This document shows positions 56,754 to 64,000 of a stretch of 64,000 nucleotides of DNA, piece by piece (positions within the stretch are counted from its first letter, which is position 1; every line of letters begins with the position of its first letter). Position numbers and translations under genes: made by a program. The stretch is from positions 248,001 to 312,000 of the forward strand of contig NZ_CP101943.1 of NCBI RefSeq assembly GCF_024508235.1, given 5' to 3'. The DNA comes from Halococcus qingdaonensis (GTDB lineage Archaea; Halobacteriota; Halobacteria; Halobacteriales; Halococcaceae). The notes under the pieces are model-generated. The model had not been told where the DNA came from and did no database searches. It was given only the letters and a program-made list of their open reading frames with translations.

Positions 56754-56838
56754 CTCCAGCGGAACTACGAGTGTGTATGTGCTTGTGGATTCCTCAGGTA
56801 TAGCGATCGATCTCCAGCGGAACTACGTGTGTGTATGT
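56754..56838 (+). repeat. Two 27-bp direct repeats resembling origin recognition boxes
   Basis: CTCCAGCGGAACTACG followed by A/T and GTGTGTATGT occurs at 56754-56780 and 56812-56838: one mismatch, same orientation, 58-bp period. The CTCCAGxGGAA core plus a G/T-rich side resembles archaeal Orc1/Cdc6 origin recognition boxes. No orc1/cdc6 gene is in the window. The surrounding gap (56355-56970) holds no gene I can support. It may be an origin remnant of the adjacent mobile block, or an unrelated regulatory repeat. Confidence 0.55.
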
Positions 56839-56970
56839 CTCTGTCTGGAACTACTGCTTCGGCCGAGTTCTCTCAGGGCCGCCGACAACATGGACCACTC
56901 GCCTTCATCCGAACACTGCCATCCAGCCCGAGATCGACGGGATTTACCCACCCTGACTCCTACCGTCCCC

Positions 56971-57750
56971 ATGCCCTCTCGTGGCGCGATCGTCGATCTC
57001 GACGGCACCGTCTATCGTGGCGACGCGCCGATCCCGGGTGCTCACCAGGGCATCCAAGCGCTTCGCACTGCCGAGTACGACCTCTGTTTTTTCTCGAACA
57101 ATCCCACGAACTCCCAGGGCGAGTTCGCCGACCGCCTTGCCGCAATGGACCTCACCGTCCGCCCCGACGAAATCCAGTCCGCGGGCACCGTCACCGTCGA
57201 CTATCTCGCAACCGAACACGCCACCGACCGGATCTTCCTCGTCGGCGCACCGGGATTGCGCAGCCAGCTCGACGACGCCGACCTCACGCTGACCGACAAG
57301 CCCACGACCGCCGACGTCCTCGTCGCCTCCTACGCTCGCGATTTCGAGTACGACGACATGACCGACGGCCTGCGCGCACTCGACGCGGGGGCGGCCTTCG
57401 TCGGTACCGATCCCGACGTAACGATCCCGACCGCAAACGGAGCCGTTCCTGGCTCGGGAGCGATTATCCGTGCCATCGCGGGCGTCGCCGAACGTGAACC
57501 CGATATCATCGTGGGCAAACCATCCGACCATGCCCTCTCCGCTGCGTGCTCGGGCCTTGCCGCCGCCCCCGAGGACTGTCTCGTCGTTGGCGACCGTCTC
57601 GACACCGATATCGCGATGGGCGCACGCGGTGGCTTCGAGACCGTCCTCGTTCGTACCGGCACGACCGATGACGATACGCTCGCCACGAGCGACATCACGC
57701 CCGATCACGTTCTCGATTCGTTGGGCGAGATCGAACGAATACTCCAGTGA
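56971..57750 (+). CDS. HAD-superfamily IIA phosphatase (NagD-like)
   Basis: 259 residues. The nucleophile motif is IVDLDGTVYRGDAPIPGA (Asp10 and Asp12 region). FFSNNPTNS is motif II, and IVGKPS with VVGDRLDTDIAMG are motifs III and IV. The cap is of the C2a type. It should dephosphorylate a small phosphorylated metabolite such as a sugar, nucleotide or glycerol phosphate. ATG 56971 gives the canonical start; longer frames run through the repeat region and are not supported. Confidence 0.9.
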   Translation: MPSRGAIVDLDGTVYRGDAPIPGAHQGIQALRTAEYDLCFFSNNPTNSQGEFADRLAAMDLTVRPDEIQSAGTVTVDYLATEHATDRIFLVGAPGLRSQLDDADLTLTDKPTTADVLVASYARDFEYDDMTDGLRALDAGAAFVGTDPDVTIPTANGAVPGSGAIIRAIAGVAEREPDIIVGKPSDHALSAACSGLAAAPEDCLVVGDRLDTDIAMGARGGFETVLVRTGTTDDDTLATSDITPDHVLDSLGEIERILQ

Positions 57751-57826
57751 GTCGGCCGACAATCCTGCCAAACACAGTAGACGTTCCCGAACGCTTTTAC
57801 TGACAGTCGCTGAACAATCGGTGGCT

Positions 57827-58078
57827 ATGGCAGACGAAGACGAACTCAGAAGCCAGATGATCGACGCGTTCGAAGAGGCCGACTACCCGATTTCGAGTCC
57901 GATGGATCTCGTGCCGGCCCTGCCCAACGGGCCGTCGACGACGTTCGAATCGGGCGACTTCTCGATGACGGCGATGGAGCTCAACACGAAGCTCTCGGGG
58001 GGCGATTTCCCCTACGAGAGCCCCGAGAGCTTCGTCGACGACGTCATCGAACAGCTCAACGAGCAAGACGAGATCTGA
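57827..58078 (+). CDS. MTH865-like family protein
   Basis: 83 residues. The whole protein matches the small MTH865-like fold (DELRSQMIDAFEEADYPISSPMDLVPALPNGPSTTFESGDFSMTAMEL). Archaeal members form a helical, EF-hand-resembling structure of unknown function. It is an isolated gene with its own start at ATG 57827. Confidence 0.8.
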   Translation: MADEDELRSQMIDAFEEADYPISSPMDLVPALPNGPSTTFESGDFSMTAMELNTKLSGGDFPYESPESFVDDVIEQLNEQDEI

Positions 58079-58134
58079 GTCGGCACTCTCACCAAAAGGG
58101 GCGAAGTTAACTCGCCGGCGGTCGAACGCCGCAC

Positions 58135-58275
58135 ATGGATGGGGTGGCGGCGCTCGTCGAAGCGTTGGTGCGGACGTTCGGCCCGTTCGTCATCCCTGCG
58201 ACGGTGTTCGTCATCGGCCTCGCCGGCTACGCACTCCTCTTCGTGCTCAACCGCTGGCTCGACACTTGGTCGTAG
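58135..58275 (+). CDS. Single-pass small membrane protein
   Basis: 46 residues (MDGVAALVEALVRTFGPFVI... NRWLDTWS) with one hydrophobic helix, residues ~15-40. It has haloarchaeal base composition and a start codon ~55 bases after the previous gene. No domain is recognised. It is immediately followed by a 9-bp tandem repeat. Confidence 0.55.
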   Translation: MDGVAALVEALVRTFGPFVIPATVFVIGLAGYALLFVLNRWLDTWS

Positions 58276-58289
58276 CCCGCCCCTCCACA

Positions 58290-58325
58290 ATCGCCACGAT
58301 CGCCACAATCGCCACGATCGCCACA
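58290..58325 (+). repeat. Short tandem repeat, four units of 9 bp
   Basis: ATCGCCACG and ATCGCCACA alternate twice (36 bp). It lies between the small membrane protein and the CMD-family gene, ~33 bases before the latter's start codon, so copy-number change would alter promoter or leader spacing. Confidence 0.85.
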
Positions 58326-58358
58326 ACACCTAAGCGCACACCTCTCGCCCAATCAATC

Positions 58359-58922
58359 ATGAGCGACGCGATGGGCGAGTTCCCGGTGCCCGATGTCGAA
58401 GATCTCCCAGAAGACGTGCGCGAACGCATCGAAGCCGAAACTGAGGACGCGGGCTTTACGCCGAACGTCTTTTCGGCCTTTGCCTACCGTCCCGCACAGT
58501 TCCGGGCGTTTTTCGCCTACCACGACGCCCTCGTCGAGCAGTCGGCTCTCGAACGCGAGGAAATCGAGATGCTCATCGTCACCGTCAGTGGCGTCAACGA
58601 CTGTTACTACTGTACGGTCGCCCACGGTGCGTTGCTTCGCATCTACGCCGACGATCCGTATCTCGCCGATCAGCTCGCCGCCAACCATCGCGCGGCCGAC
58701 CTTTCCGAACCCCACCGAACGATGCTCGACATCGCGGTCACACTCACCGAATCGCCCGGCGAGGTCGATTCCGCAGACATCGAGCGCCTGCGCGAGGTCG
58801 GCTTTTCCGAGAAGGCAGCGTGGGATATCGCCAGCGTCACCGCCTACTACAACCTCTCGAACCGGCTGGCGAACTTCGCCGATATGCGTCCCAACGAGGA
58901 GTTCCACACGCTCGGGCGCTGA
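58359..58922 (+). CDS. Carboxymuconolactone decarboxylase / AhpD-like peroxidase-related protein
   Basis: 187 residues, all-helical AhpD-like fold. The redox motif is DCYYCTVAHGA (CxxC, residues ~86-95), giving possible thiol peroxidase or disulfide reductase activity. EMLIVTVSGVND precedes it as in the uncharacterised peroxidase-related subfamily. ATG 58359 is used; ATG 58371 is an alternative. Confidence 0.85.
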   Translation: MSDAMGEFPVPDVEDLPEDVRERIEAETEDAGFTPNVFSAFAYRPAQFRAFFAYHDALVEQSALEREEIEMLIVTVSGVNDCYYCTVAHGALLRIYADDPYLADQLAANHRAADLSEPHRTMLDIAVTLTESPGEVDSADIERLREVGFSEKAAWDIASVTAYYNLSNRLANFADMRPNEEFHTLGR

Positions 58923-58965
58923 TCGCTGCCGACCCGATCTCGAACGCATCGAACCAATACAGCAC

Positions 58966-59913
58966 TCAGACCGTCGGCGCGGGGTCGTACTCCGGGCCGA
59001 CACAGACCGACAGCGCCGCCGGTTGCACGGTGAGCGTGAGGCGCTCACGGCGATAGATCTCGCCGTCGAGGCTGAAATCCACCGCGTCGGCCCGGCTCTC
59101 GATTTCGATGCGTTCGGCGTCGAGGCGTGTCACGTGCTCGGTGTCGCGGCCCAACAGCTGCTGGGCGATGGCTTCCGCGACCGCCTCGCTCGGGGGCATC
59201 TGCTCGATGAGCGTCACGTCGAACAGTCCGTCCTCGACGTTCGCCTGGCCGAGCTCCTTCGCGAATCGGCGGGCGTTGCCGATGAGCACCGAGAGCGCCT
59301 CGCCCGACCAGGTGTGCTCGCCCTCGTCGGTGACGGCATCGATATCGAGCGCGAGCCCCTCGAACGTCGTCGCCTGCTGGACGCCCGTGATGACGAACGC
59401 GAGCGGCCCGAACCGCTCTTTCATGTCCGAGGTGGTCGCCGCGCTCGTGTCGGCGGTCAGGCCGGCGATGCAGGATTTGACGAACGGCGTGTCGTCGGCG
59501 AACCCGATGTCGATCTCGCGCGCCTCACCCTCTTCGAGCAGTTCGAAACCGTGCTCGATGCTCCGAACGCCGATATCGCCGGCGAAGATGTTCGCCGTGC
59601 CGGCGGGGAGCACTCCGAACCGCACCGTATCGAGCGCGTCGGCGTCGGCGAGCCCCTGGACGATCTCCTGGACGGTGCCGTCGCCACCACACGCTCCCAG
59701 CACCGTCACGCCGTCGGCGATGGCCTCGCGTGCGAGCGCCGCCCCGTCGCCCTGCGCCGTGGTTTCGACGACCGAGTAGCCGTGGCGGTCGGCCAGTCGC
59801 CGGACCGACGGGCCGTGCTCGCCGTCACCGCTCGTCGGGTTCACGATGATGCGGCGCGTCGCCCCGTCGGGCGGTCCCGCGCCAGTCACTGTCCGTTCCG
59901 GGTCCCGAGCCAT
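58966..59913 (-). CDS. Diacylglycerol kinase catalytic-domain (YegS/DagK-type) lipid kinase
   Basis: 315 residues. The N-terminal ATP-binding core is RIIVNPTSGDGEHG and LGACGGDGTVQEIVQGL (GGDGT motif, residues ~78-82). A C-terminal beta-domain follows. It should phosphorylate a lipid or isoprenoid alcohol at the membrane. ATG 59913 is preferred; a longer frame start overlaps the divergent flavoprotein promoter. Confidence 0.85.
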   Translation of the reverse strand: MARDPERTVTGAGPPDGATRRIIVNPTSGDGEHGPSVRRLADRHGYSVVETTAQGDGAALAREAIADGVTVLGACGGDGTVQEIVQGLADADALDTVRFGVLPAGTANIFAGDIGVRSIEHGFELLEEGEAREIDIGFADDTPFVKSCIAGLTADTSAATTSDMKERFGPLAFVITGVQQATTFEGLALDIDAVTDEGEHTWSGEALSVLIGNARRFAKELGQANVEDGLFDVTLIEQMPPSEAVAEAIAQQLLGRDTEHVTRLDAERIEIESRADAVDFSLDGEIYRRERLTLTVQPAALSVCVGPEYDPAPTV

Positions 59914-60046
59914 CGTTTCATCGCGGATTGCACGCCGAGACGGATAGGCCATCGGACTGCTCACCGCGCTGGCGCGGTCGTTTCCGGGTAGTGTTGTGCG
60001 CGTCGACCACATTCGTTATGAGTCTCGCGGCCCTACCACTAGGTAT

Positions 60047-61069
60047 ATGGACGACAGCGCAGGCTACGACGTCGCAGTTATCGGCGGTGGGCCGGCGGGT
60101 CTGACCGCAGCACTGTATACGACGCGGCTCGGCCACGATACGGTCGTGCTCAATCGAGGTGGCGGTCGTGCCGCGATGATGCGCGATACGCACAACGTCA
60201 TCGGTGTCACCGAGGAAACCAGCGGCAACGAGTTCCTCCAGGCCGCGATCGAACAGCTCGAAGGCTACGGCACGGACTACCGCCAGACGTTCGTGACGGA
60301 TGCCGAGCGGGTCGACGACGAACGGGCGTTCCGGCTCGCGACGAACGACGCCGAGCTGTTCGCCGATCGCGTGGTGCTCGCGACCGGCTTTTCGGACGCC
60401 CATCCCGATCCGCCGCTCCCCCGTACTGGACGCGGCCTGCACTACTGTCTGCACTGTGATGCCTACATGTTCGTCGACGAGCCGGTCTACGTGATGGGCC
60501 ACGGCGAGTCGGCCGCCCACGTCGCGATGATCATGCTCAACTTCACCGACGATGTGGATCTCCTGTTGCGCGGGCACGATCCAGAGTGGTCCGAGGAGAC
60601 CGACCGCCAGCTGCGCGCCCATCCGGTCGACATCGTCGACAGCGACGTCGAGAGCAAGTTCGCCGACGAGGACGATCCGGAGTGGCTCGGCGGCTTCGAA
60701 TTTGAGAACGGCGAGCGCCGCGAGTACATGGGCGGGTTCGGAATGTACGGCTCCGAGTACAACAACGATCTCGCGCGCGAACTCGGTTGCGAGATCAACG
60801 ACGACGGCACCGTCGCAGTCGACGACCACGGCAACACCTCCGCCGACGGTGTCTACGCCGTGGGCGATCTCGTCCCCGGTCACAACCAGATCCCCGTCGC
60901 GATGGGTCAGGGAGCCAAGGCCGGCATCGATATCCACTACGACCTCCGACGATTCCCAATGAGCCTCGACGAGCTCGAAGCGGAGGGCGAGATCGCGGCC
61001 GACGACGTCCCCGCGATCTCCGACGAGCTGCGCGAGCGCTCGGCCGCCCGTGCCACGGGCGACGACTGA
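60047..61069 (+). CDS. Thioredoxin-reductase-like FAD/NAD(P) oxidoreductase
   Basis: 340 residues. The FAD-binding motif is VAVIGGGPAGLTAALYTTRLG. A central redox pair appears as HYCLHCDAYMF (CxxC, residues ~143-146, in place of the CATCDG of classical enzymes). VYVMGHGESAAHVAMI is the NAD(P) half and VYAVGDLVPGHNQ the final FAD contact. It probably reduces a thioredoxin-like or redox protein. ATG 60047 sits just before the first strand. Confidence 0.85.
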   Translation: MDDSAGYDVAVIGGGPAGLTAALYTTRLGHDTVVLNRGGGRAAMMRDTHNVIGVTEETSGNEFLQAAIEQLEGYGTDYRQTFVTDAERVDDERAFRLATNDAELFADRVVLATGFSDAHPDPPLPRTGRGLHYCLHCDAYMFVDEPVYVMGHGESAAHVAMIMLNFTDDVDLLLRGHDPEWSEETDRQLRAHPVDIVDSDVESKFADEDDPEWLGGFEFENGERREYMGGFGMYGSEYNNDLARELGCEINDDGTVAVDDHGNTSADGVYAVGDLVPGHNQIPVAMGQGAKAGIDIHYDLRRFPMSLDELEAEGEIAADDVPAISDELRERSAARATGDD

Positions 61070-61172
61070 GATCGGTTTTTCTTGCACACGATCGACAGGT
61101 GCGCGTTCGCCGACCGCGAGTGGTATGTATCGTCAGCCCGCTGGTCGTGGTATGTACGGTGAGTACCGGTAG

Positions 61173-62153
61173 ATGGAGCGCATCACGCTCGAAAACACCG
61201 TCTTCGAGGGATTGAACAACGTCTACGTCCTCGGTGCGGGGTCGGACGCGCCGACGCTGATCGATACCGGCGTGGCGACAGTCGAGACGCGCGCGCAGTT
61301 GGACGAAGGGCTCGCCGACGCGGGCGTGGCGATCGCGGATATCGAGCAGATCCTGCTCACCCACTGGCACGGCGATCACGCGGGGCTGGCGGGCGAACTC
61401 CAAGACGAGAGCGGCGCGACGGTTCGTGCCCACGCCGCCGACGCACCGCTCATCGGCGGCGAGGAGAGCGCGTGGGACGCGATGGACGATCGCCAGCGGA
61501 CATTACTGGACGAGTGGGGACTGCCCGCCGAGCCACGAGAGGAACTGCTCGGCTTTCTCGACGGGAGTCTGCAGGGAACGCCGCCGACCGTCGAGCCGTT
61601 CGAGGACGGCGCGCGCTTCGACACACCCGAGGGACCCCTCGAAGCGCTGCATCTGCCGGGCCACGCCGCCGGGCTCGCGGGCTTTGCCTTCGACGGCACC
61701 GACGGTCGTGAACTGTTCTCTGGGGATGCGTTGCTCCCCCATTACACGCCGAACGTCGGCGGGGCCGACGTGCGCGTCGAGCGCCCGCTTGCGCAGTATC
61801 TCGACACGCTTTCCAGCATCGTCGACGCGGGGTTCGCCCGCGCGTGGCCCGGCCATCGCGATCCCATCGACGATCCCGCCGGTCGCGCTCGCGAGATCAT
61901 CGTCCACCATCGTGAGCGAACCAGCAACGTCCTCGACGTACTGCGCGAGCACGGACCGGCATCCGCATGGACCGTGAGCGCACACCTGTTCGGCGATCTC
62001 TCGGCGATCCATATCCTCCACGGGCCGGGCGAAGCCTACGCCCATCTGGAACATCTCAGCGCCCACGATGTGACCGAGCCGACCGACGACGGCTACCGGC
62101 TGCTCGACAGCGAGCCCGACCTCGACGAGCTGTTCCCTGCAGTCGCCGAGTGA
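61173..62153 (+). CDS. MBL-fold metallo-hydrolase
   Basis: 326 residues. The metal-binding motif is THWHGDHAGLAG (HxHxDH, residues ~70-75). The later His and Asp occur in HLPGHAAGLAGFAF and LFSGDALLP, and the final His in WPGHRDPI. The ~60-residue C-terminal winged-helix-like tail (SNVLDVLREHGPASAWTVSAHLFG) is typical of the glyoxalase-II/LACTB2-like group. It should hydrolyse a thioester or other ester. Confidence 0.9.
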   Translation: MERITLENTVFEGLNNVYVLGAGSDAPTLIDTGVATVETRAQLDEGLADAGVAIADIEQILLTHWHGDHAGLAGELQDESGATVRAHAADAPLIGGEESAWDAMDDRQRTLLDEWGLPAEPREELLGFLDGSLQGTPPTVEPFEDGARFDTPEGPLEALHLPGHAAGLAGFAFDGTDGRELFSGDALLPHYTPNVGGADVRVERPLAQYLDTLSSIVDAGFARAWPGHRDPIDDPAGRAREIIVHHRERTSNVLDVLREHGPASAWTVSAHLFGDLSAIHILHGPGEAYAHLEHLSAHDVTEPTDDGYRLLDSEPDLDELFPAVAE

Positions 62154-62289
62154 CCTACGACGGCGGTGCGGTCGCAGTCGCGGCGGCTGCGGTGCGGTCC
62201 TGGTGGATGAAGGGCGAGCATCCCGATGGGATGCGAGGGCTTCTGCGGTGCTGTGGCGTGAGAGTATCCGCGCGAGTGGAACGAGCGCG

Positions 62290-62400
62290 GTTCACCGTGA
62301 GCGAGGCCGGAGGCCGAGCGAGCGGGGAGTTTTTAGCGTAGCTTTTTGCAAGGAGTGGTGCGCGAGCCGTAGGCGAGCGCACCCGACGCAGTAAAAAGGT
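62290..62400. other. Structured intergenic element before tRNA-Arg
   Basis: The stretch has two self-complementary blocks, GAGGCCGGAGGCCGAGCGAG and GTGCGCGAGCCGTAGGCGAG, flanked by TTTTT and AAAAA runs. I recall similar blocks between genes in other haloarchaea. It may be a non-autonomous repeat or a structured RNA. The remaining 62154-62289 shows no gene. Confidence 0.4.
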
Positions 62401-62406
62401 ACTATT

Positions 62407-62479
62407 CGGGCGTGACGGGATTCGAACCCGCGGTCTAGAGGTTAGGAACCTCTCGCCCTATCCGCTAGGCCACACGCCC
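62407..62479 (-). tRNA. tRNA-Arg (anticodon CCT)
   Basis: The minus strand folds as a 73-nt tRNA. The acceptor stem is GGGCGTG/CACGCCC with discriminator G, a D arm containing AGCGGAT follows, and the anticodon stem GAGAGG/CCTCT bears loop TTCCTAA (anticodon CCT, reading AGG). The T arm is GGGTTCGAATCCC. There is no intron and CCA is not encoded. Confidence 0.95.
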
Positions 62480-62517
62480 CGGCGAGGTCTGGGGCGGCGG
62501 ATCGAAAAACCGTTGCG

Positions 62518-62847
62518 TTATTGGTTACTTTCGACTTCGGTGTTGCGCTCTTCGACTTCGGGCGGGTTGTGATCGACGGTGTCGGTCTGTGTGTCGGTCG
62601 CGTCGGCGTCGGTCGTGGTGGTCGTTTCACTAGCGCCCGAGCCGCCCTCGGCGTCGCCCTCCTGCATCTCGTCGAGTTCCTCCTCGATTTCCTGCCGTCC
62701 CTTGTCGAACTCGCCGCGGGCCTGACCGAGCGCGCCAGCGAGCTGGGGAATCTTGTTCGCGCCGAACAGGAGGACGATGATCACGAGGATGATCAACACC
62801 TCCGGTCCGCCGGGAATACCCGGGATCTGCAGCAGCGATAATCCCAT
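62518..62847 (-). CDS. tatA: Twin-arginine translocase subunit TatA
   Basis: 109 residues. One membrane helix (~12-30, PEVLIILVIIVLLFGANKIPQLA) runs into the amphipathic helix (LAGALGQARGEFDKGRQEIEEEL) and an acidic Thr-rich disordered tail, the standard TatA layout with the FGxxKxP hinge. It forms the pore-like component of Tat export, on which the exported proteins in this window depend. ATG 62847 (MGLSLLQIPG) is preferred to the Met before it. Confidence 0.95.
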   Translation of the reverse strand: MGLSLLQIPGIPGGPEVLIILVIIVLLFGANKIPQLAGALGQARGEFDKGRQEIEEELDEMQEGDAEGGSGASETTTTTDADATDTQTDTVDHNPPEVEERNTEVESNQ

Positions 62848-63014
62848 CATTGTGGCTGTAGCTTACGAACTATCCATTATAGGCCTTTTGCTCACCGAAA
62901 TGACCGCTGTGGGCGAGCAGGCATGCGTTCGCCGACCGCCCGACTGTCCGGCCGTCCGGTCTCCCCGAATCGGGCACAACAGTCTTGCGCGGGCGGCACC
63001 GACCGGTGGGTACG

Positions 63015-63494
63015 ATGCTCTCCGATGGCGACTCGGCACCGGCGTTCACCGCACCGCTCGCGAACGGCGATCTCGGCGAGACGTTCACGCTCTCGGAACG
63101 CCTCGACGACGCGCCGCTCGTGCTCGCCTTTTTCCCCGGCGCGTTTTCGAGCGTCTGCACCGGCGAGATGCGCACGTTTCAGGAACGTCTCGGCGACTTC
63201 GCAGACGCCGGCGCGCGGATCTACGGTATCAGCGTCGATTCGCCGTTCGCGCTCAATGCCTTCCGTGAGGAGAACGATCTGGAATACGATCTCATCAGCG
63301 ACGCGAACCACGAGATCGTCGACGCCTACGACGCGACGATGAGCTTCGACGAACTGGGCATCGACGAGGTCGCCCAGCGCGCGGTGTTCGTCGTCGACGG
63401 TGACGGCGAGATCACCTACGCGTGGCGCTCCGACGATCCCGGCGTCGAACCGGACTACGACGAAGTCGTGAGCGCAGCCCGCAACGCAGCCTGA
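63015..63494 (+). CDS. Peroxiredoxin (AhpC/TSA, BCP-like)
   Basis: 159 residues with peroxidatic Cys in PGAFSSVCTGEM. It is a paralogue of the 19.9-20.4 kb protein, aligning over the full length (IYGISVDSPFALNAFREENDLEYDLISD). It has the same one-Cys appearance and likely role in peroxide removal. ATG 63015 is chosen; the frame extends upstream without family sequence. Confidence 0.9.
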   Translation: MLSDGDSAPAFTAPLANGDLGETFTLSERLDDAPLVLAFFPGAFSSVCTGEMRTFQERLGDFADAGARIYGISVDSPFALNAFREENDLEYDLISDANHEIVDAYDATMSFDELGIDEVAQRAVFVVDGDGEITYAWRSDDPGVEPDYDEVVSAARNAA

Positions 63495-63540
63495 ACTGAG
63501 CGAACCCAATCGGTTTTCCCGGCGGCCACCTAGTCCGTTC

Positions 63541-64000
63541 CATGAGCGACACCGATAGCGTCCGCAAGGACCGAGTGTACGATCCCGATATCGAACACGC
63601 GTTTCCCGACGAACGACTCAACGAAGTGCTCGAAACGGTCGAGAACGACGCCGAGATTCAGGCCTATCTCGACGCCCAGAACGTGAACCCGGTCACGAGA
63701 AAGCGCTACAACGATCACGGGTCGAAACACATCTCGATCGTCCGCAACCGCGCGCTCTGTCTCTACGACCTACTGAAAGCCGGCGGCGTCACGTTCAACG
63801 GTGCGGGCGATCAGGGACTCGCCGAGGCCGACGAGTCGGTGATCATCGCGCTGGCTGCGACGCTACACGACATCGGCCACGTCGTCCACCGGACCGATCA
63901 CCCCTACTACTCGATCCCGCTCGCCGCCGACGTGCTCGACCGCCTCCTCCCCGAGTTCGGATGGTACGACGTCGAGGAACGCGTCCGACTCAAAGGTGAG
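63541..64000 (+). CDS. HD-domain phosphohydrolase (5' part; runs off the window)
   Basis: The first 153 codons are present (MSDTDSVRKDRVYDPDIEHAFPDERL...). HD-superfamily metal motifs appear as NDHGSKHISIV and LHDIGHVVHRTDHP. It is probably a phosphohydrolase of nucleotides or a related signalling compound. No stop is reached before base 64000. Confidence 0.85.

Noticed and set aside
56754-56838. Paired 27-bp repeats considered as a minimal CRISPR array
   Set aside because: There are only two copies with no palindromic core and no cas genes; an origin-box or regulatory reading fits better.
58290-58325. Tandem repeat considered as a CRISPR fragment
   Set aside because: Units are only 9 bp with no spacers.

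Overview
The window is chromosomal-type DNA from a halophilic archaeon (class Halobacteria). The support is high G+C, very acidic predicted proteins, twin-arginine signals on almost every exported protein, TATA-box promoters, ATGA-overlapped operons, bacterio-opsin-activator type HTH proteins, SWIM zinc fingers and IS1341-type TnpB insertion sequences. The genus cannot be fixed from sequence alone. Many loci are decayed: pseudogenes, insertion-sequence relics and one gene split by an IS.

Region by region. 0.1-7.1 kb: an HTH-10 regulator whose 5' end looks frameshifted, then a peptide-type ABC transporter operon. Its binding protein appears circularly permuted, and its two ATPases are fused in one chain. 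7.4-9.9 kb: a SWIM protein, a TnpB element and a small acidic protein. 10.0-14.4 kb: a tightly overlapped operon of HyuA and HyuB (hydantoinase/oxoprolinase type) and a maleate-isomerase/racemase family protein. 14.6-18.3 kb: a SHOCT membrane protein, an amidohydrolase, an HTH protein followed by a broken partner, and an exported Tat protein. 18.4-25.4 kb: two more TnpB elements, one carrying a tiny RHH-like gene, around a peroxiredoxin, an AIR-synthase-like protein, an oxidoreductase and a UDP-GlcNAc 2-epimerase. 25.5-29.7 kb: a decayed [2Fe-2S] protein, a MutS-like ATPase, a second oxidoreductase and a VapBC-like pair with a frameshifted toxin.

30.0-53.9 kb is the most interesting part, a surface or exopolysaccharide locus. 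It encodes a Wzx-type flippase, an O-antigen-ligase-type polymerase/ligase, several GT4 glycosyltransferases, a GT2 enzyme interrupted by an IS630-family element, a pyruvyl transferase, a sugar/choline-type nucleotidyltransferase and a CDP-glycerol glycerophosphotransferase-like enzyme. It also has three alkaline-phosphatase-superfamily proteins with Thr where sulfatases have Cys/Ser. Two large Tat-exported proteins bracket the locus: a parallel beta-helix protein and a subtilase joined to a GH26-like glycosidase. Both carry the same 85-residue tandem repeat (4 and 5 copies). I infer a phosphate-containing (teichoic-acid-like) glycan that is assembled, exported and then tailored outside the cell by proteins sharing a common repeat module.

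54.0-56.9 kb holds a small block of plasmid/virus-type genes followed by two direct repeats resembling origin recognition boxes. 57-64 kb is ordinary core genome: HAD phosphatase, MTH865-like protein, CMD/peroxidase-family protein, diacylglycerol-kinase-family protein, TrxR-like flavoprotein, MBL hydrolase, tRNA-Arg(CCT), TatA, a peroxiredoxin, and an HD hydrolase cut by the window end. No rRNA gene or CRISPR array was seen.
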